From NCBI GenBank assembly GCA_017455645.1, contig JAFSZS010000118.1, forward strand, positions 1-43,911: 43,911 nt of DNA, given 5' to 3'. This stretch comes from Selenomonadaceae bacterium. Its GTDB lineage: Bacteria; Bacillota; Negativicutes; Selenomonadales; Selenomonadaceae. The translations under genes and the position numbers were made by a program. The notes under the pieces were generated by a model. The model did not search any database. It worked only from the letters and a program-made list of their open reading frames with translations, and was not told the origin of the DNA. Shown here piece after piece: positions 16,952 to 24,366 of the stretch (positions are counted from its first letter, which is position 1; the number at the start of each line of letters is the position of its first letter).

Positions 16952-18295
16952 TCACTTTTTGTAAACTTGATTATCTTTGATAGTAAAACCGTTGGCGGTT
17001 AAAACTTTTTGCGAAGAAGTACTTTTGCCGAAAATTTTTAGTTCCCGCAACATATTTACAAAAGTTGAAAGCGGTATCCCCTCGACGAACGGCACTTTGT
17101 GAACGGCGTTATTATGGGCGATTGACACGAATTTTAATTTATCTTCGTGCTTGCGAATATATTCAAGGGCGGGCGGCGGGATTTTTTTTAAGTAATTTTC
17201 AATTTCGCCAACAATTTTTTCTTCGCTGTGAAAGTAAATTTTATCTTCGCGCAGGTCCAAAAAACTGTCGGCGATAATTTTTTTTACTTCATCGGCGTTA
17301 TCCGAAATTGCGTAACCTTTCAAAAGTCTTGAAAACATTTTTAGCGAAATACCGTTGACGAAGGGAATTTCTTGCAAATTGCCGTTGCACTTTATGAAAA
17401 TATTTTTAGTTTCGGCGGCGTGCGCAGTAAAATAATTGATAACATCGTTGAAAGGATTTTTGGGCGGCGCAGGCGGCTTTATTTCGGCTTGTACGGGCTT
17501 TTCGGCGGGCTTTGCAGGTTTTATATCATTGTCAAGGAAAACCGCGTTATTTTCGATTTTAAGCGGGCTCTCGTCGATAATTTGAGTAAGTGCCTTGCCG
17601 TTCGGAATAATTTTCAGCTGCATTAAAATATTTGTAAGCGTCGAAAAATTTACACCTTCGATAAAAGGAATTTCAAGCGATTTCCCGCAATACCAAACTG
17701 AAATAAATTGAATATCCGCCTCATTTTTTGTCAGAAAATCTTGCACGAATTGCGGCAGATTTTTTTTGCGCAGTTCCTTAACTTTGTTTACATTTGGATT
17801 TGGTGAAACAATTTCCACGGGCTCGGCAACACCTTTCTTTTTTTCGGCGTCAGGAATTTCAACTGCCAAATTTTTAAAATCGACAAGCTCAATAAAATCC
17901 GGGTTAATTCGTAAATCGTACAGCAGGGCTTTTAAATTTTTGTGCCCGCTGCCGTCTGAAACCAAAATAACTTTTCGCTGCTTGTCTGTAACAAGTTTAA
18001 TTGCGGCCAAAAAATCCCTGTCGCTTGAAACTATAATTATCACGTCAACCGCGGGCTTTTCAAAGATAGTTTTTGCAATTTCGGTACAAAGCCACGTATC
18101 GGCGGAATTTTTGCCGTAGAAACAATTTTTAATGTGGTAACGGTTGCCGGATTCAAGATATTTGTTTGAAATGTTGGTTTCGTTGCCAATTATTTCAACC
18201 TGTTCAACAAAATATTCAAAGCTGAATTTTTCAATCGCCTTAAATCCAATTTCCGGCTTGACGTTTTCGGCGTCAATAAAAATATGTGCGCTCAA
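16952..18295 (-). CDS. NYN-domain (PIN-like) protein with three C-terminal repeats
   Basis: A putative ribonuclease or RNA-binding protein. Residues 1-150 form an NYN (LabA/DUF88-like) domain with the acidic residues expected for a metal site: HIFIDAEN (Asp8), NSADTWL (Asp66) and SSDRDFLAAI (Asp92, Asp94). After a Pro/Lys-rich linker there are three related segments at about 183-254, 284-355 and 378-447. Each has an 'IPFxxGxxxxxFxxxLxxLKI' core and ends in a short 'IxDNxVY' strand; they may be small winged-helix or LOTUS-like modules, but the family is not recognised. The start is TTG at 18295, behind GAGGA, downstream of a strong promoter. The ATG at 18334 would overlap the promoter's -10. 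Confidence 0.78.
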   Translation of the reverse strand: MSAHIFIDAENVKPEIGFKAIEKFSFEYFVEQVEIIGNETNISNKYLESGNRYHIKNCFYGKNSADTWLCTEIAKTIFEKPAVDVIIIVSSDRDFLAAIKLVTDKQRKVILVSDGSGHKNLKALLYDLRINPDFIELVDFKNLAVEIPDAEKKKGVAEPVEIVSPNPNVNKVKELRKKNLPQFVQDFLTKNEADIQFISVWYCGKSLEIPFIEGVNFSTLTNILMQLKIIPNGKALTQIIDESPLKIENNAVFLDNDIKPAKPAEKPVQAEIKPPAPPKNPFNDVINYFTAHAAETKNIFIKCNGNLQEIPFVNGISLKMFSRLLKGYAISDNADEVKKIIADSFLDLREDKIYFHSEEKIVGEIENYLKKIPPPALEYIRKHEDKLKFVSIAHNNAVHKVPFVEGIPLSTFVNMLRELKIFGKSTSSQKVLTANGFTIKDNQVYKK

Positions 18296-18322
18296 TGAAT
18301 TTTCCTCAATGTTTTTATTTTG

Positions 18323-18350
18323 ATTGTACCACATTACTTAAAATATTCAA
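18323..18350 (-). promoter_or_regulatory. Promoter for the NYN-domain gene and thyX
   Basis: On the minus strand TTGAAT (18350-18345), a 16-base spacer and TACAAT (18328-18323) with an extended TGG. It is about 27 bases upstream of the chosen TTG start. The -35 lies in the last codons of the UPF0756 gene, so this gives the downstream pair its own transcription. The -10 covers the first in-frame ATG, arguing against that start. Confidence 0.65.
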
Positions 18351-18786
18351 ACAACGCCATTACAAAATATGTAAAACCCGCGGCGATTAAAGGACCGACC
18401 GCAATACCTTTGAAAAAAAATACGCCCGCCATTGTTCCAACGATTAACGCGGGAATGACATTTGGATTTTCCTGCATTAAGGGAACGCCTAAGCCGCCGC
18501 TAATTGCCGCCAAAAGTCCGGCGATAACTGCCACAATTCCAATCGGCGTTTTGAAGGAATTTATTATTGTTGAAATTGTAACAGTGCCGTTTGCTATCGG
18601 TACCAAAATTGCCGCCGTCAAAATTATTATCCCAAAATTTAAGCCGTGACTGCCGAAATAATTCAGCATTTCCGAAGTACCAAAAAATTTTATCGCCAAA
18701 ACAATTAACGCCGCGTAAACTACCGTCATATTGTGACCAATGACGCCCAAAATTAAAACCGCGCCGAGTGTCAAATATTCGCTCAT
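18334..18786 (-). CDS. UPF0756 (DUF441) membrane protein
   Basis: A 150-residue, very hydrophobic protein with four or five predicted membrane segments (about 5-30, 47-65, 75-97, 108-125, 128-148). The pattern TLGAVLILGVIGHN, TPIGIVAVIAGLLAAISGG and IPALIVGTMAGVFFFKGIAVG matches the YeaL/DUF441 family found in many Firmicutes. The function is unknown. It starts with an ATG 9 bases after the glycerate kinase stop, with a weak AGGCGA site, so it is probably co-transcribed with it. Its 3' end contains the promoter of the next gene. Confidence 0.88.
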   Translation of the reverse strand: MSEYLTLGAVLILGVIGHNMTVVYAALIVLAIKFFGTSEMLNYFGSHGLNFGIIILTAAILVPIANGTVTISTIINSFKTPIGIVAVIAGLLAAISGGLGVPLMQENPNVIPALIVGTMAGVFFFKGIAVGPLIAAGFTYFVMALFEYFK

Positions 18787-18795
18787 AAATTTCGC

Positions 18796-19893
18796 CTACA
18801 AAATTCTGATAAGATTTTCAACCGTTGCAGAAATATTTTGTTCAGCGGTTGATTTTTGCATTGCACTTTCTAAAGTCATCGGCTCGCGCAGGATTGAAAA
18901 AGCCGCGTCAATTTCTGAACTTGAAAAATTTTTGACACTGCCGCCTATCGCCACGACTTTTATTTTTGGATTTAAACTTTTGGCAAGTTTCGCAACGCCC
19001 GCGGGAGCTTTTCCCTGCAAAGTTTGATTGTCGATTGAGCCTTCACCCGTTATCAAAATATCTGCGTCGCGCAGGTCGTCAGAAATTTTTAATGTATCCA
19101 AAACTAAATCAACGCCCGGTACAAGTTCGCCGCGTAGAAATGTTCTGAAGGCAAAACCTAAGCCGCCAGCCGCGCCGTCGCCTTCAACAGATTTTTTTTC
19201 AATGTTGAGAGTTTGCAAAGTCATTTCAGCAAAATTTTTAATCCAATCGTCCATCTGCGCGACAATTTTTTCATCCGCGCCTTTTTGTGGACCGTAGACA
19301 GCCGAACAACCGTTTTCACCTGTCAAAGGATTTTTGACATCGCAGGCAATTCTAAATTTGCAGTCAAAAATTTCAGCCGGCACTTTATCACTTTCAATTT
19401 TTCGAGCGCGCGCCAAATCCCGCCCAAAAATTCCGCTGCCAAAATTAAATCCCAACGCCGTCAACATTCCGAGCCCGCAGTCATTGGTTGCACTGCCGCC
19501 AATTCCAATTATAAAATTTCGGCAACCGTCTTTGACAGCGTGCAAAATCATTTCACCGACGCCAAAAGTTGTAGTGCGCAGGGGATTTCTCAAATTTGTT
19601 GGAACTTGCGAAAGACCCGCCGCGCTTGCCATTTCGATTATCGCCAAGTCTCCAATTTCGCCAAATTCGGCAGCAATTCTTTTGCCGAGTGCGCCGCTGA
19701 TTTTCACGCTTTTAATTTTGCCGCCGAGTCCTTCGGTTAAAGTTTTGCAAGTACCTTCGCCGCCGTCCGCCAATGGATAAATTTTCACTTCAGCAGCGGG
19801 CGCGGCTTTTTTTATTCCAATTTCAGCCGCCTTGCCCGCCTCCAAACTTGTTAAACTGCCTTTGAAACTGTCAATCGCCACTATTATTTTCAC
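18796..19893 (-). CDS. garK: Glycerate kinase (GarK/GlxK family)
   Basis: Phosphorylates D-glycerate, in most characterised members giving 2-phosphoglycerate. The 365-residue protein begins MKIIVAIDSFKGSLTSLEAG and has YPLADGGEGT (substrate and ATP region), GIGGSATNDCGLGML, a central AGGLGFAF and a C-terminal LITGEGSIDNQTLQGKAPAG, all conserved in the GarK family. The start is GTG at 19893, with a strong AAAGGAGG upstream. It is divergent from the pilin operon. With the downstream class III aminotransferase and permease at 29-32 kb it fits glyoxylate/glycerate metabolism, although the genes are not linked in an operon. Confidence 0.95.
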   Translation of the reverse strand: MKIIVAIDSFKGSLTSLEAGKAAEIGIKKAAPAAEVKIYPLADGGEGTCKTLTEGLGGKIKSVKISGALGKRIAAEFGEIGDLAIIEMASAAGLSQVPTNLRNPLRTTTFGVGEMILHAVKDGCRNFIIGIGGSATNDCGLGMLTALGFNFGSGIFGRDLARARKIESDKVPAEIFDCKFRIACDVKNPLTGENGCSAVYGPQKGADEKIVAQMDDWIKNFAEMTLQTLNIEKKSVEGDGAAGGLGFAFRTFLRGELVPGVDLVLDTLKISDDLRDADILITGEGSIDNQTLQGKAPAGVAKLAKSLNPKIKVVAIGGSVKNFSSSEIDAAFSILREPMTLESAMQKSTAEQNISATVENLIRIL

Positions 19894-19906
19894 GGCGTCA
19901 ACCTCC

Positions 19907-19935
19907 TTTACTTTATGAATTTTTTCTGATATACT
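19907..19935 (+). promoter_or_regulatory. Promoter of the minor pilin operon
   Basis: TTTACT (19907-19912) and TATACT (19930-19935) are 17 bases apart and end 9 bases before the first pilin ATG. That leaves a very short leader and little room for a ribosome binding site. It overlaps the garK ribosome binding site on the other strand. Confidence 0.5.
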
Positions 19936-19944
19936 GCAACCGCT

Positions 19945-20457
19945 ATGAATAAAATTAAAAATCAGCGCGGCTTTGCCGTTTTGGAAATTATTTTGATTGT
20001 TGGGGTAATTGCGATTTTCTCAAGCGTTGCTCTGCCCAAAATGAAAATTACCCTTGACAAAGTTGCTTTAAATTACGAAATGAAACATTTGTACAGCGAA
20101 TTAAATTTGGTGCGTTCAATCGGTAAATCTTCCACTTTCAACGGCGGGATTTTTCCAACTATGCAAGACGCCGGACACAAAGTCGAAATTTGGCTTTACA
20201 GTAAAAATTATTCAAATGAATCTGCGCGAAATCGTTATCAGATTATGCGCACTTCTTTAACTTCGACGCCTTACTACCGCCACAATTTAACAAATGGAAT
20301 TAATCTTGAATTTTCCGGCGGCTATTATTTGAAAGAAATTGATTTTAGCAATTTGGGCGACTCTCAAAAATTTACTTTGATTTCAAAATTTGGCGATAAA
20401 GCCTACGTTAAAATTGACAGTCTTGGACGCGTTCGCGGTACTTACAATGAAGAATAA
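19945..20457 (+). CDS. Prepilin-like protein 1 (GspH/FimT type)
   Basis: A secreted minor pilin or pseudopilin of 170 residues. The short basic leader MNKIKNQRG is followed by a class III cleavage site, G-FAVLE, with Glu at mature position 5 and a hydrophobic helix (LEIILIVGVIAIFSSVALP). Cleavage and N-methylation would be done by a prepilin peptidase not in this window. The globular part has no recognised family. It is the first of four consecutive small pilin-like genes; the stop overlaps the next start by 11 bases. Only a weak ribosome binding site is seen. Confidence 0.85.
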   Translation: MNKIKNQRGFAVLEIILIVGVIAIFSSVALPKMKITLDKVALNYEMKHLYSELNLVRSIGKSSTFNGGIFPTMQDAGHKVEIWLYSKNYSNESARNRYQIMRTSLTSTPYYRHNLTNGINLEFSGGYYLKEIDFSNLGDSQKFTLISKFGDKAYVKIDSLGRVRGTYNEE

Positions 20458-20827
20458 TCAGCGCGGCTTTATGTTTTTGAGTGCGATTTTTTTAACGCTG
20501 ATAGTTTCATTTATTGCGCTGATAACTTTAAACGCCAAATACAAAGTTCAGCAAAGAAATTCCACGCTGTATCTTACGGCGATAAATCTTGCGAACGAAC
20601 AATTTGCATTTATCGAAGGCGACGCGGGCGATATACCGACTGAAGATAAAAAAAGTTACAACGGTATGAGCGAAAGTTCCGAGCCGATTGAATTTAAAAT
20701 TTCCACTTCAAGAAACGGCAACCGATTTACTGTAAAAGTTGAATGGACTGTCAACGGCGAAACTGAAACTTTTGAATCTACCAAAACAATATATCAGACT
20801 GGCGGGCAAAATTCAAATGAAAATTAA
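20447..20827 (+). CDS. Prepilin-like protein 2 (GspI/PilV position)
   Basis: A 126-residue protein starting MKNNQRGFMFLSAIF. It has the same NQRG leader and G-F cleavage site as its neighbour and a hydrophobic segment (LSAIFLTLIVSFIALITL), but Ser rather than Glu at mature position 5. ATG at 20447 overlaps the upstream stop; an open frame back to 20390 would overlap much more and hide the leader. The rest is polar with short beta-prone stretches and no cysteine pair. Position second in the group suggests a GspI/PilV-like role. Confidence 0.8.
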   Translation: MKNNQRGFMFLSAIFLTLIVSFIALITLNAKYKVQQRNSTLYLTAINLANEQFAFIEGDAGDIPTEDKKSYNGMSESSEPIEFKISTSRNGNRFTVKVEWTVNGETETFESTKTIYQTGGQNSNEN

Positions 20828-21377
20828 ACTGAATGAGCGCGGCTTCATTTTGGCAGAATTTTTAATTGCACTGCCGCTTTTAATTTTGCTGTTGTACGCG
20901 CTTGTTACTTTGATAATTCAAACTTCAAAAATTGCGCGTGAACAAGTTGCAGATTATGTTTTGGAAACAGAAGCGCAGGAAGTCCTAGACAGAATCACTG
21001 CCGACGCCCGCACTGCTTATTCAGTCAAAATAGAACCGGCAACCAGTCTTATTGACGCGGAAAATTTAATTTTAAAATGTCATAATAAAAGCGATAAATC
21101 AACTACGCTTACAGATAATCTTGAAAAAAGAGTTTACGCCGTGTATTCGGCGAATGGTAAACCTTTTCATGTTTATGAAGTGCGGCAAAACGAAATCTTC
21201 AGAAATCCAATTACCGGCGGCAATTCTTACGGCGATACAATCGTTAGGCAGTTGAAATATTATTTCGTTCCGGAGAAAAAAGTTTTACATATAACTTTGG
21301 AAATGGAAAGCGATGTTACCAAGCAAAAAGTTAAATTTACCACTGCGGTTTATATGCCCGGTTATCAATCTGAATGA
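20817..21377 (+). CDS. Prepilin-like protein 3 (GspJ/PilW type)
   Basis: A 186-residue protein starting MKIKLNERGFILAEFLIALP, with a basic leader, G-F cleavage site, Glu at mature position 5 and a hydrophobic helix to about residue 40. The globular domain (ETEAQEVLDRITADARTAYS, and FHVYEVRQNEIFR) resembles PilW/GspJ/ComGF proteins by eye. ATG at 20817 overlaps the upstream gene by 11 bases, the same spacing as the previous pair. Confidence 0.82.
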   Translation: MKIKLNERGFILAEFLIALPLLILLLYALVTLIIQTSKIAREQVADYVLETEAQEVLDRITADARTAYSVKIEPATSLIDAENLILKCHNKSDKSTTLTDNLEKRVYAVYSANGKPFHVYEVRQNEIFRNPITGGNSYGDTIVRQLKYYFVPEKKVLHITLEMESDVTKQKVKFTTAVYMPGYQSE

Positions 21378-21843
21378 ACGCGGCTTTTTTACAATCGTTG
21401 GCGTTTGTCTACTTTTAGTTTCTGCAATTTTTATCAAGGGGATTCAAGAATTTGAGGCGAATTACTCCCGCGGCGTTACGAATTTTCAAGCTGAACACCA
21501 ACTGCAAAATCTTGCTGAAACTTACTTGATTGAAAATATCCCAAATATTTCTCCGGAAAAAACCTACAAGTTTTCAGAAAAAATTGGTACTTACGGCAAA
21601 TTAAAAAATGTTGAAGTTGTAGTTTGGGCGCAATGGCAAGAAAATATTCCTATGAAAGACGGCGAAATTACTTTGCGTGAGGGTTCCGGCACAATTTTAG
21701 TTAGTGTTGCAAGTTGTGACAGTCTTTTTGTTGCAGGGAAAATTTATCGCCGCGCTTTTGCTTACATTTTGGATAATGACCCTGAAACTGAAATTGATGA
21801 ATCTGCAACGATTTATTTTGTGAATCAGTTGCCTGACAAATAA
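21313..21843 (+). CDS. Prepilin-like protein 4 (GspK/PilX position, no Glu5)
   Basis: A secreted minor pilin-like protein. The core leader is NLNERG followed by FFTIVGVCLLLVSAIFIKG; there is no Glu at mature position 5, as often in GspK/PilX. The start is uncertain: ATG at 21313 gives a 24-residue leader and overlaps the previous gene by 65 bases, whereas a CTG at 21370 would give a leader like its neighbours and an 8-base overlap. I report the ATG. The remainder (176 residues in all) is acidic with several beta-prone segments. It ends 23 bases before the GrpE-like gene, which has a strong ribosome binding site, implying one operon. Confidence 0.75.
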   Translation: MLPSKKLNLPLRFICPVINLNERGFFTIVGVCLLLVSAIFIKGIQEFEANYSRGVTNFQAEHQLQNLAETYLIENIPNISPEKTYKFSEKIGTYGKLKNVEVVVWAQWQENIPMKDGEITLREGSGTILVSVASCDSLFVAGKIYRRAFAYILDNDPETEIDESATIYFVNQLPDK

Positions 21844-21866
21844 TTTTTTTCAAAGGAGGCGAGTTA

Positions 21867-22430
21867 ATGGATTCGCAAGCAGATAATGAAACTTTTGACG
21901 CGGCGCAAGTCGATTTAAATAAATTGGTTGAACTGATTAACGAAATTTTTGACAAGCAAGAAAGAAATTCTCGGCTGTTAAATCAAGTCCTGCGCGAAAA
22001 TGTCAACTTTCAAAATCAAGTGCGGCAGGGAATGTACAACGAAATTGAAGAAATGAAAAAGCAACAACGCGGCGAACAATTCACGCCGATTTTAAAATCT
22101 TTGGCGGCAATTTGCGTGGAATATCGCACGGTTTTAAGCGATGAATCACTTTCTTCAAATACGCGCCGCACTTTGCAACTTATGTTTGAAGAAATGGAAG
22201 ATATTTTGGCTGAATACGGCGCAGAAATTTTTAATTCAAAAGTTGGAGAGCCGCGCCGCCCACTGCTTACCAAAATTATTAATACAATTTCCACCAACAA
22301 CAAGGAAAGTCATAACACCATTGCTAAAAGCCGTCGCGCAGGAGTCGTGCGCAACGGACGCCCACTTTACCGTGAATTTGTCGACGTTTTTGTATACGAC
22401 CCAACTTTTGAAAATAAATCTGAAGATTAA
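21867..22430 (+). CDS. GrpE-like nucleotide exchange factor
   Basis: A 187-residue protein behind AAGGAGGCGAG. It has an N-terminal helical region with coiled-coil spacing (about 10-75), a second helical segment (about 75-125, SLAAICVEYRTVL, LQLMFEEMEDILAEYG) and a small C-terminal beta domain ending VVRNGRPLYREFVDVFVYDP. In order and character this follows GrpE: a long helix, a short four-helix bundle, and a beta wing with the 'G(Y/R)xxxxRxxRxAxVxVY' end. It is divergent and far from housekeeping GrpE. The call gains weight because an Hsp70 gene follows. It would act in the cytoplasm to release ADP from that Hsp70. Confidence 0.68.
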   Translation: MDSQADNETFDAAQVDLNKLVELINEIFDKQERNSRLLNQVLRENVNFQNQVRQGMYNEIEEMKKQQRGEQFTPILKSLAAICVEYRTVLSDESLSSNTRRTLQLMFEEMEDILAEYGAEIFNSKVGEPRRPLLTKIINTISTNNKESHNTIAKSRRAGVVRNGRPLYREFVDVFVYDPTFENKSED

Positions 22431-22453
22431 TCAAATGAAAAAAATAAAGACGC

Positions 22454-22563
22454 GGCGTCCACGGATGGACGCCGACGCGTTGTGAATCGCGTGATGCGAT
22501 TCAACGCGGTAGAAAAGCACTTTTCTTTGGTACTTTCTTTTTTGCTTTGGAAAAAGAAAGTAC
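22454..22563 (+). repeat. Three-hairpin intergenic element, copy A
   Basis: Three successive hairpins lie downstream of the GrpE-like gene: GGCGTCCA-CGGA-TGGACGCC (22454-22473); a 13-pair stem CGCGTTG..AATCGC / GCGATT..CAACGCG around a GTGAT loop (22476-22508); and GTACTTTCTTTTT / AAAAAGAAAGTAC (22530-22563). A second element with the same order but different stem sequences is at 35741-35889 on the other strand. It occupies most of the 188-base gap before hsp70. Confidence 0.75.
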
Positions 22564-22618
22564 ATAAAAAAATTAAAAAATTTTAAATCAGTAAAAAATT
22601 TGGAGGAGAATTTTTTAA

Positions 22619-24253
22619 ATGAGTACTTACGGAATAGACCTTGGAACAACATATTCTTGCATAGCGCGCCTCGATTCAAACGGCAACCCCGAAGTTATCC
22701 GCAATAACGAAGATGATTCAAATATGGTTGCCTCGGTAGTTTTTTTTGAAAATGAAAATAACGTTGTAGTTGGACAAGCCGCCAAAGAAAATATCGAAAC
22801 TGACGGCGACCGCGTTGTACAATTCGTCAAGCGTGAAATTGGCAAACGTGATACCCGCACTTACGAATTTGACGGCAAAACTTATACACCGGTTGAAATC
22901 AGCGCGTTAATTTTGACACGCTTAAAAAATCTTGTCGAGGCGCAAGGCAACACCATTGAAGACGTTGTTATAACTGTTCCCGCGTATTTCGGACTGGAGG
23001 AACGCTCCGCCACAAAACAAGCCGGCGAACTTGCAGGCTTGCACGTTTTAAGCTTGATTAATGAACCTACCGCGGCGGCTTTAAGTTATTGCGCCCGCCA
23101 ATTTCAAGAAGACCGTACAATTTTAGTTTATGATTTGGGCGGCGGCACTTTCGACGTTACACTTGTTAAAATGTCAATGACGCGCAATGAAGCCGGTAAA
23201 GACGTGCAAAAAATTAACGTGCTTGCAACCGGCGGCGATGATAAATTGGGCGGTAAAGATTGGGACGATAAACTTTTTGAATATATTCTTAATGCTTGCT
23301 GCGAAGAAAACGGCTTGACGCCACGAGAAATTGAAGCTGAAACCCGCCAAGATATCCGCAGTAAAGTTGAAGAGGCTAAACGCAAACTTAGTAAAAAACA
23401 ATCCGCCAAAGTTCGTATCGACGTAAACGGCTCCCGCACTGAAATTACAATCAAGCGTTCAGATTTTGAAAGTATGACTGCTGATAAAGTCGCGCAGACT
23501 ATGAATTTTGTTGAATCAACTTTACAAAAAGTTCCGGGCGTCGAAGTCGATACAGTTTTACTTGTCGGCGGCTCCACTTATATGCCTATGATTAAAAACG
23601 CAGTTGAAGAAAAATTTCCCGGTAAAGTTCAACAACACGACCCCGATCAAGCCGTTGCAAAAGGCGCGGCAATTTATGCAAGTATGCTTGTTGTTGAGGA
23701 AGGCACAATTTCAACTGGCGAAACTTCAGAAAATAATTCTTCAGAAAAAAATCCGCACGCCGAACAACTTACCGCCAAATTTGCCGTTGAAGATCAAACG
23801 CCCCGCTCTTTCGGTCCCGGCGTTATGGATACCAAAGGCAGTAAACATAAATACGTTTTGGAAAATTTTATTAAAATTGGCGAAAAAATGCCCGCGGTTT
23901 TCAGCAAAACTTATTACCCGCTTGAAGATAATCAAGAACGCGTAAGACTGCGCGCCTTTGAAAATATGTCAACTGAAGATACTTTAATTCCCTGCGTCGA
24001 TGAAGACGGCAACCCGCAAGCTACAGATCCCGCCAACAATGTAAAACTTTTGGGCGAATTGGTTGTAAATTTGCCGCCGGAAACTGCGCGAAATACTCCT
24101 ATCAAAGTTACTTTCAAAGTTGACGCAAGCGGCGTACACGTCGAGGCAGTCAACACCAAAACTAATGAAATTTTTGAAACTTTCCTGCGCACTGAATCAG
24201 ATATTGACGTTGACAACAGCGCAGTACATCAACTTAGAATTTCCGCAGATTAA
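22619..24253 (+). CDS. Hsp70 (DnaK-like) chaperone lacking the lid
   Basis: A 544-residue Hsp70. The nucleotide-binding domain (1-370) has phosphate loop 1 GIDLGTTYSC, INEPTAAALSY, phosphate loop 2 VYDLGGGTFDVTL, the connect segment and LLVGGSTYMPMI. After a low-complexity stretch (about 375-390) a beta substrate-binding domain is visible: DQTPRSFGPGVMD, KTYYPLEDNQERVRLRAFE and KLLGELVVNLPPETARNTP. It ends at residue 544, right after the beta domain, so the alpha-helical lid of DnaK (about 100 residues) is absent, as is the EEVD-like tail. ATG is preceded by GGAGGAG. It ends at a strong terminator. It is probably a client-specific Hsp70 paired with the adjacent GrpE-like and J-like genes. Confidence 0.92.
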   Translation: MSTYGIDLGTTYSCIARLDSNGNPEVIRNNEDDSNMVASVVFFENENNVVVGQAAKENIETDGDRVVQFVKREIGKRDTRTYEFDGKTYTPVEISALILTRLKNLVEAQGNTIEDVVITVPAYFGLEERSATKQAGELAGLHVLSLINEPTAAALSYCARQFQEDRTILVYDLGGGTFDVTLVKMSMTRNEAGKDVQKINVLATGGDDKLGGKDWDDKLFEYILNACCEENGLTPREIEAETRQDIRSKVEEAKRKLSKKQSAKVRIDVNGSRTEITIKRSDFESMTADKVAQTMNFVESTLQKVPGVEVDTVLLVGGSTYMPMIKNAVEEKFPGKVQQHDPDQAVAKGAAIYASMLVVEEGTISTGETSENNSSEKNPHAEQLTAKFAVEDQTPRSFGPGVMDTKGSKHKYVLENFIKIGEKMPAVFSKTYYPLEDNQERVRLRAFENMSTEDTLIPCVDEDGNPQATDPANNVKLLGELVVNLPPETARNTPIKVTFKVDASGVHVEAVNTKTNEIFETFLRTESDIDVDNSAVHQLRISAD

Positions 24254-24265
24254 AAAATTTTTCCC

Positions 24266-24286
24266 GCCCTAAACAGGGCTTTTTTT
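24266..24286 (+). terminator. Rho-independent terminator after hsp70
   Basis: GCCCT-AAAC-AGGGC hairpin followed by seven Ts, beginning 12 bases after the hsp70 stop. Confidence 0.85.
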
Positions 24287-24333
24287 ATTAGAAAAATTGA
24301 AAATCCTTTCCTATTCCCTAAGCTGAAAAAAAA

Positions 24334-24342
24334 TGCTATAAT
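24334..24342 (+). promoter_or_regulatory. Extended -10 promoter for the J-like zinc-ribbon gene
   Basis: TGCTATAAT (TATAAT at 24337-24342), 24 bases upstream of the TTG start and behind the hsp70 terminator. The gene is thus a separate transcription unit. The -35 region is weak. Confidence 0.55.
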
Positions 24343-24366
24343 GCAAAAACTTAGGAGAGGATTTTT

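Noticed and set aside
18320-18649. Plus-strand open frame of 109 codons opposite the UPF0756 gene
   Set aside because: It is the complement of a membrane protein gene; the hydrophobic look comes from the opposite strand.
21313-21369. A confident choice of start for the fourth pilin gene
   Set aside because: The ATG at 21313 and a CTG at 21370 are both possible and no clear ribosome binding site decides; the ATG is reported with this caveat.
22435-22485. A 16-codon frame starting MKKIKTRRPRMDADAL
   Set aside because: It overlaps the first hairpins of the repeat element and has no ribosome binding site.
22619-24253. Treating this Hsp70 as part of the restriction cassette at 11-15 kb, because some CoCoNuT systems include Hsp70 homologues
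   Set aside because: About 7 kb of unrelated genes, including oppositely oriented thyX and garK, lie between; no operon links them.
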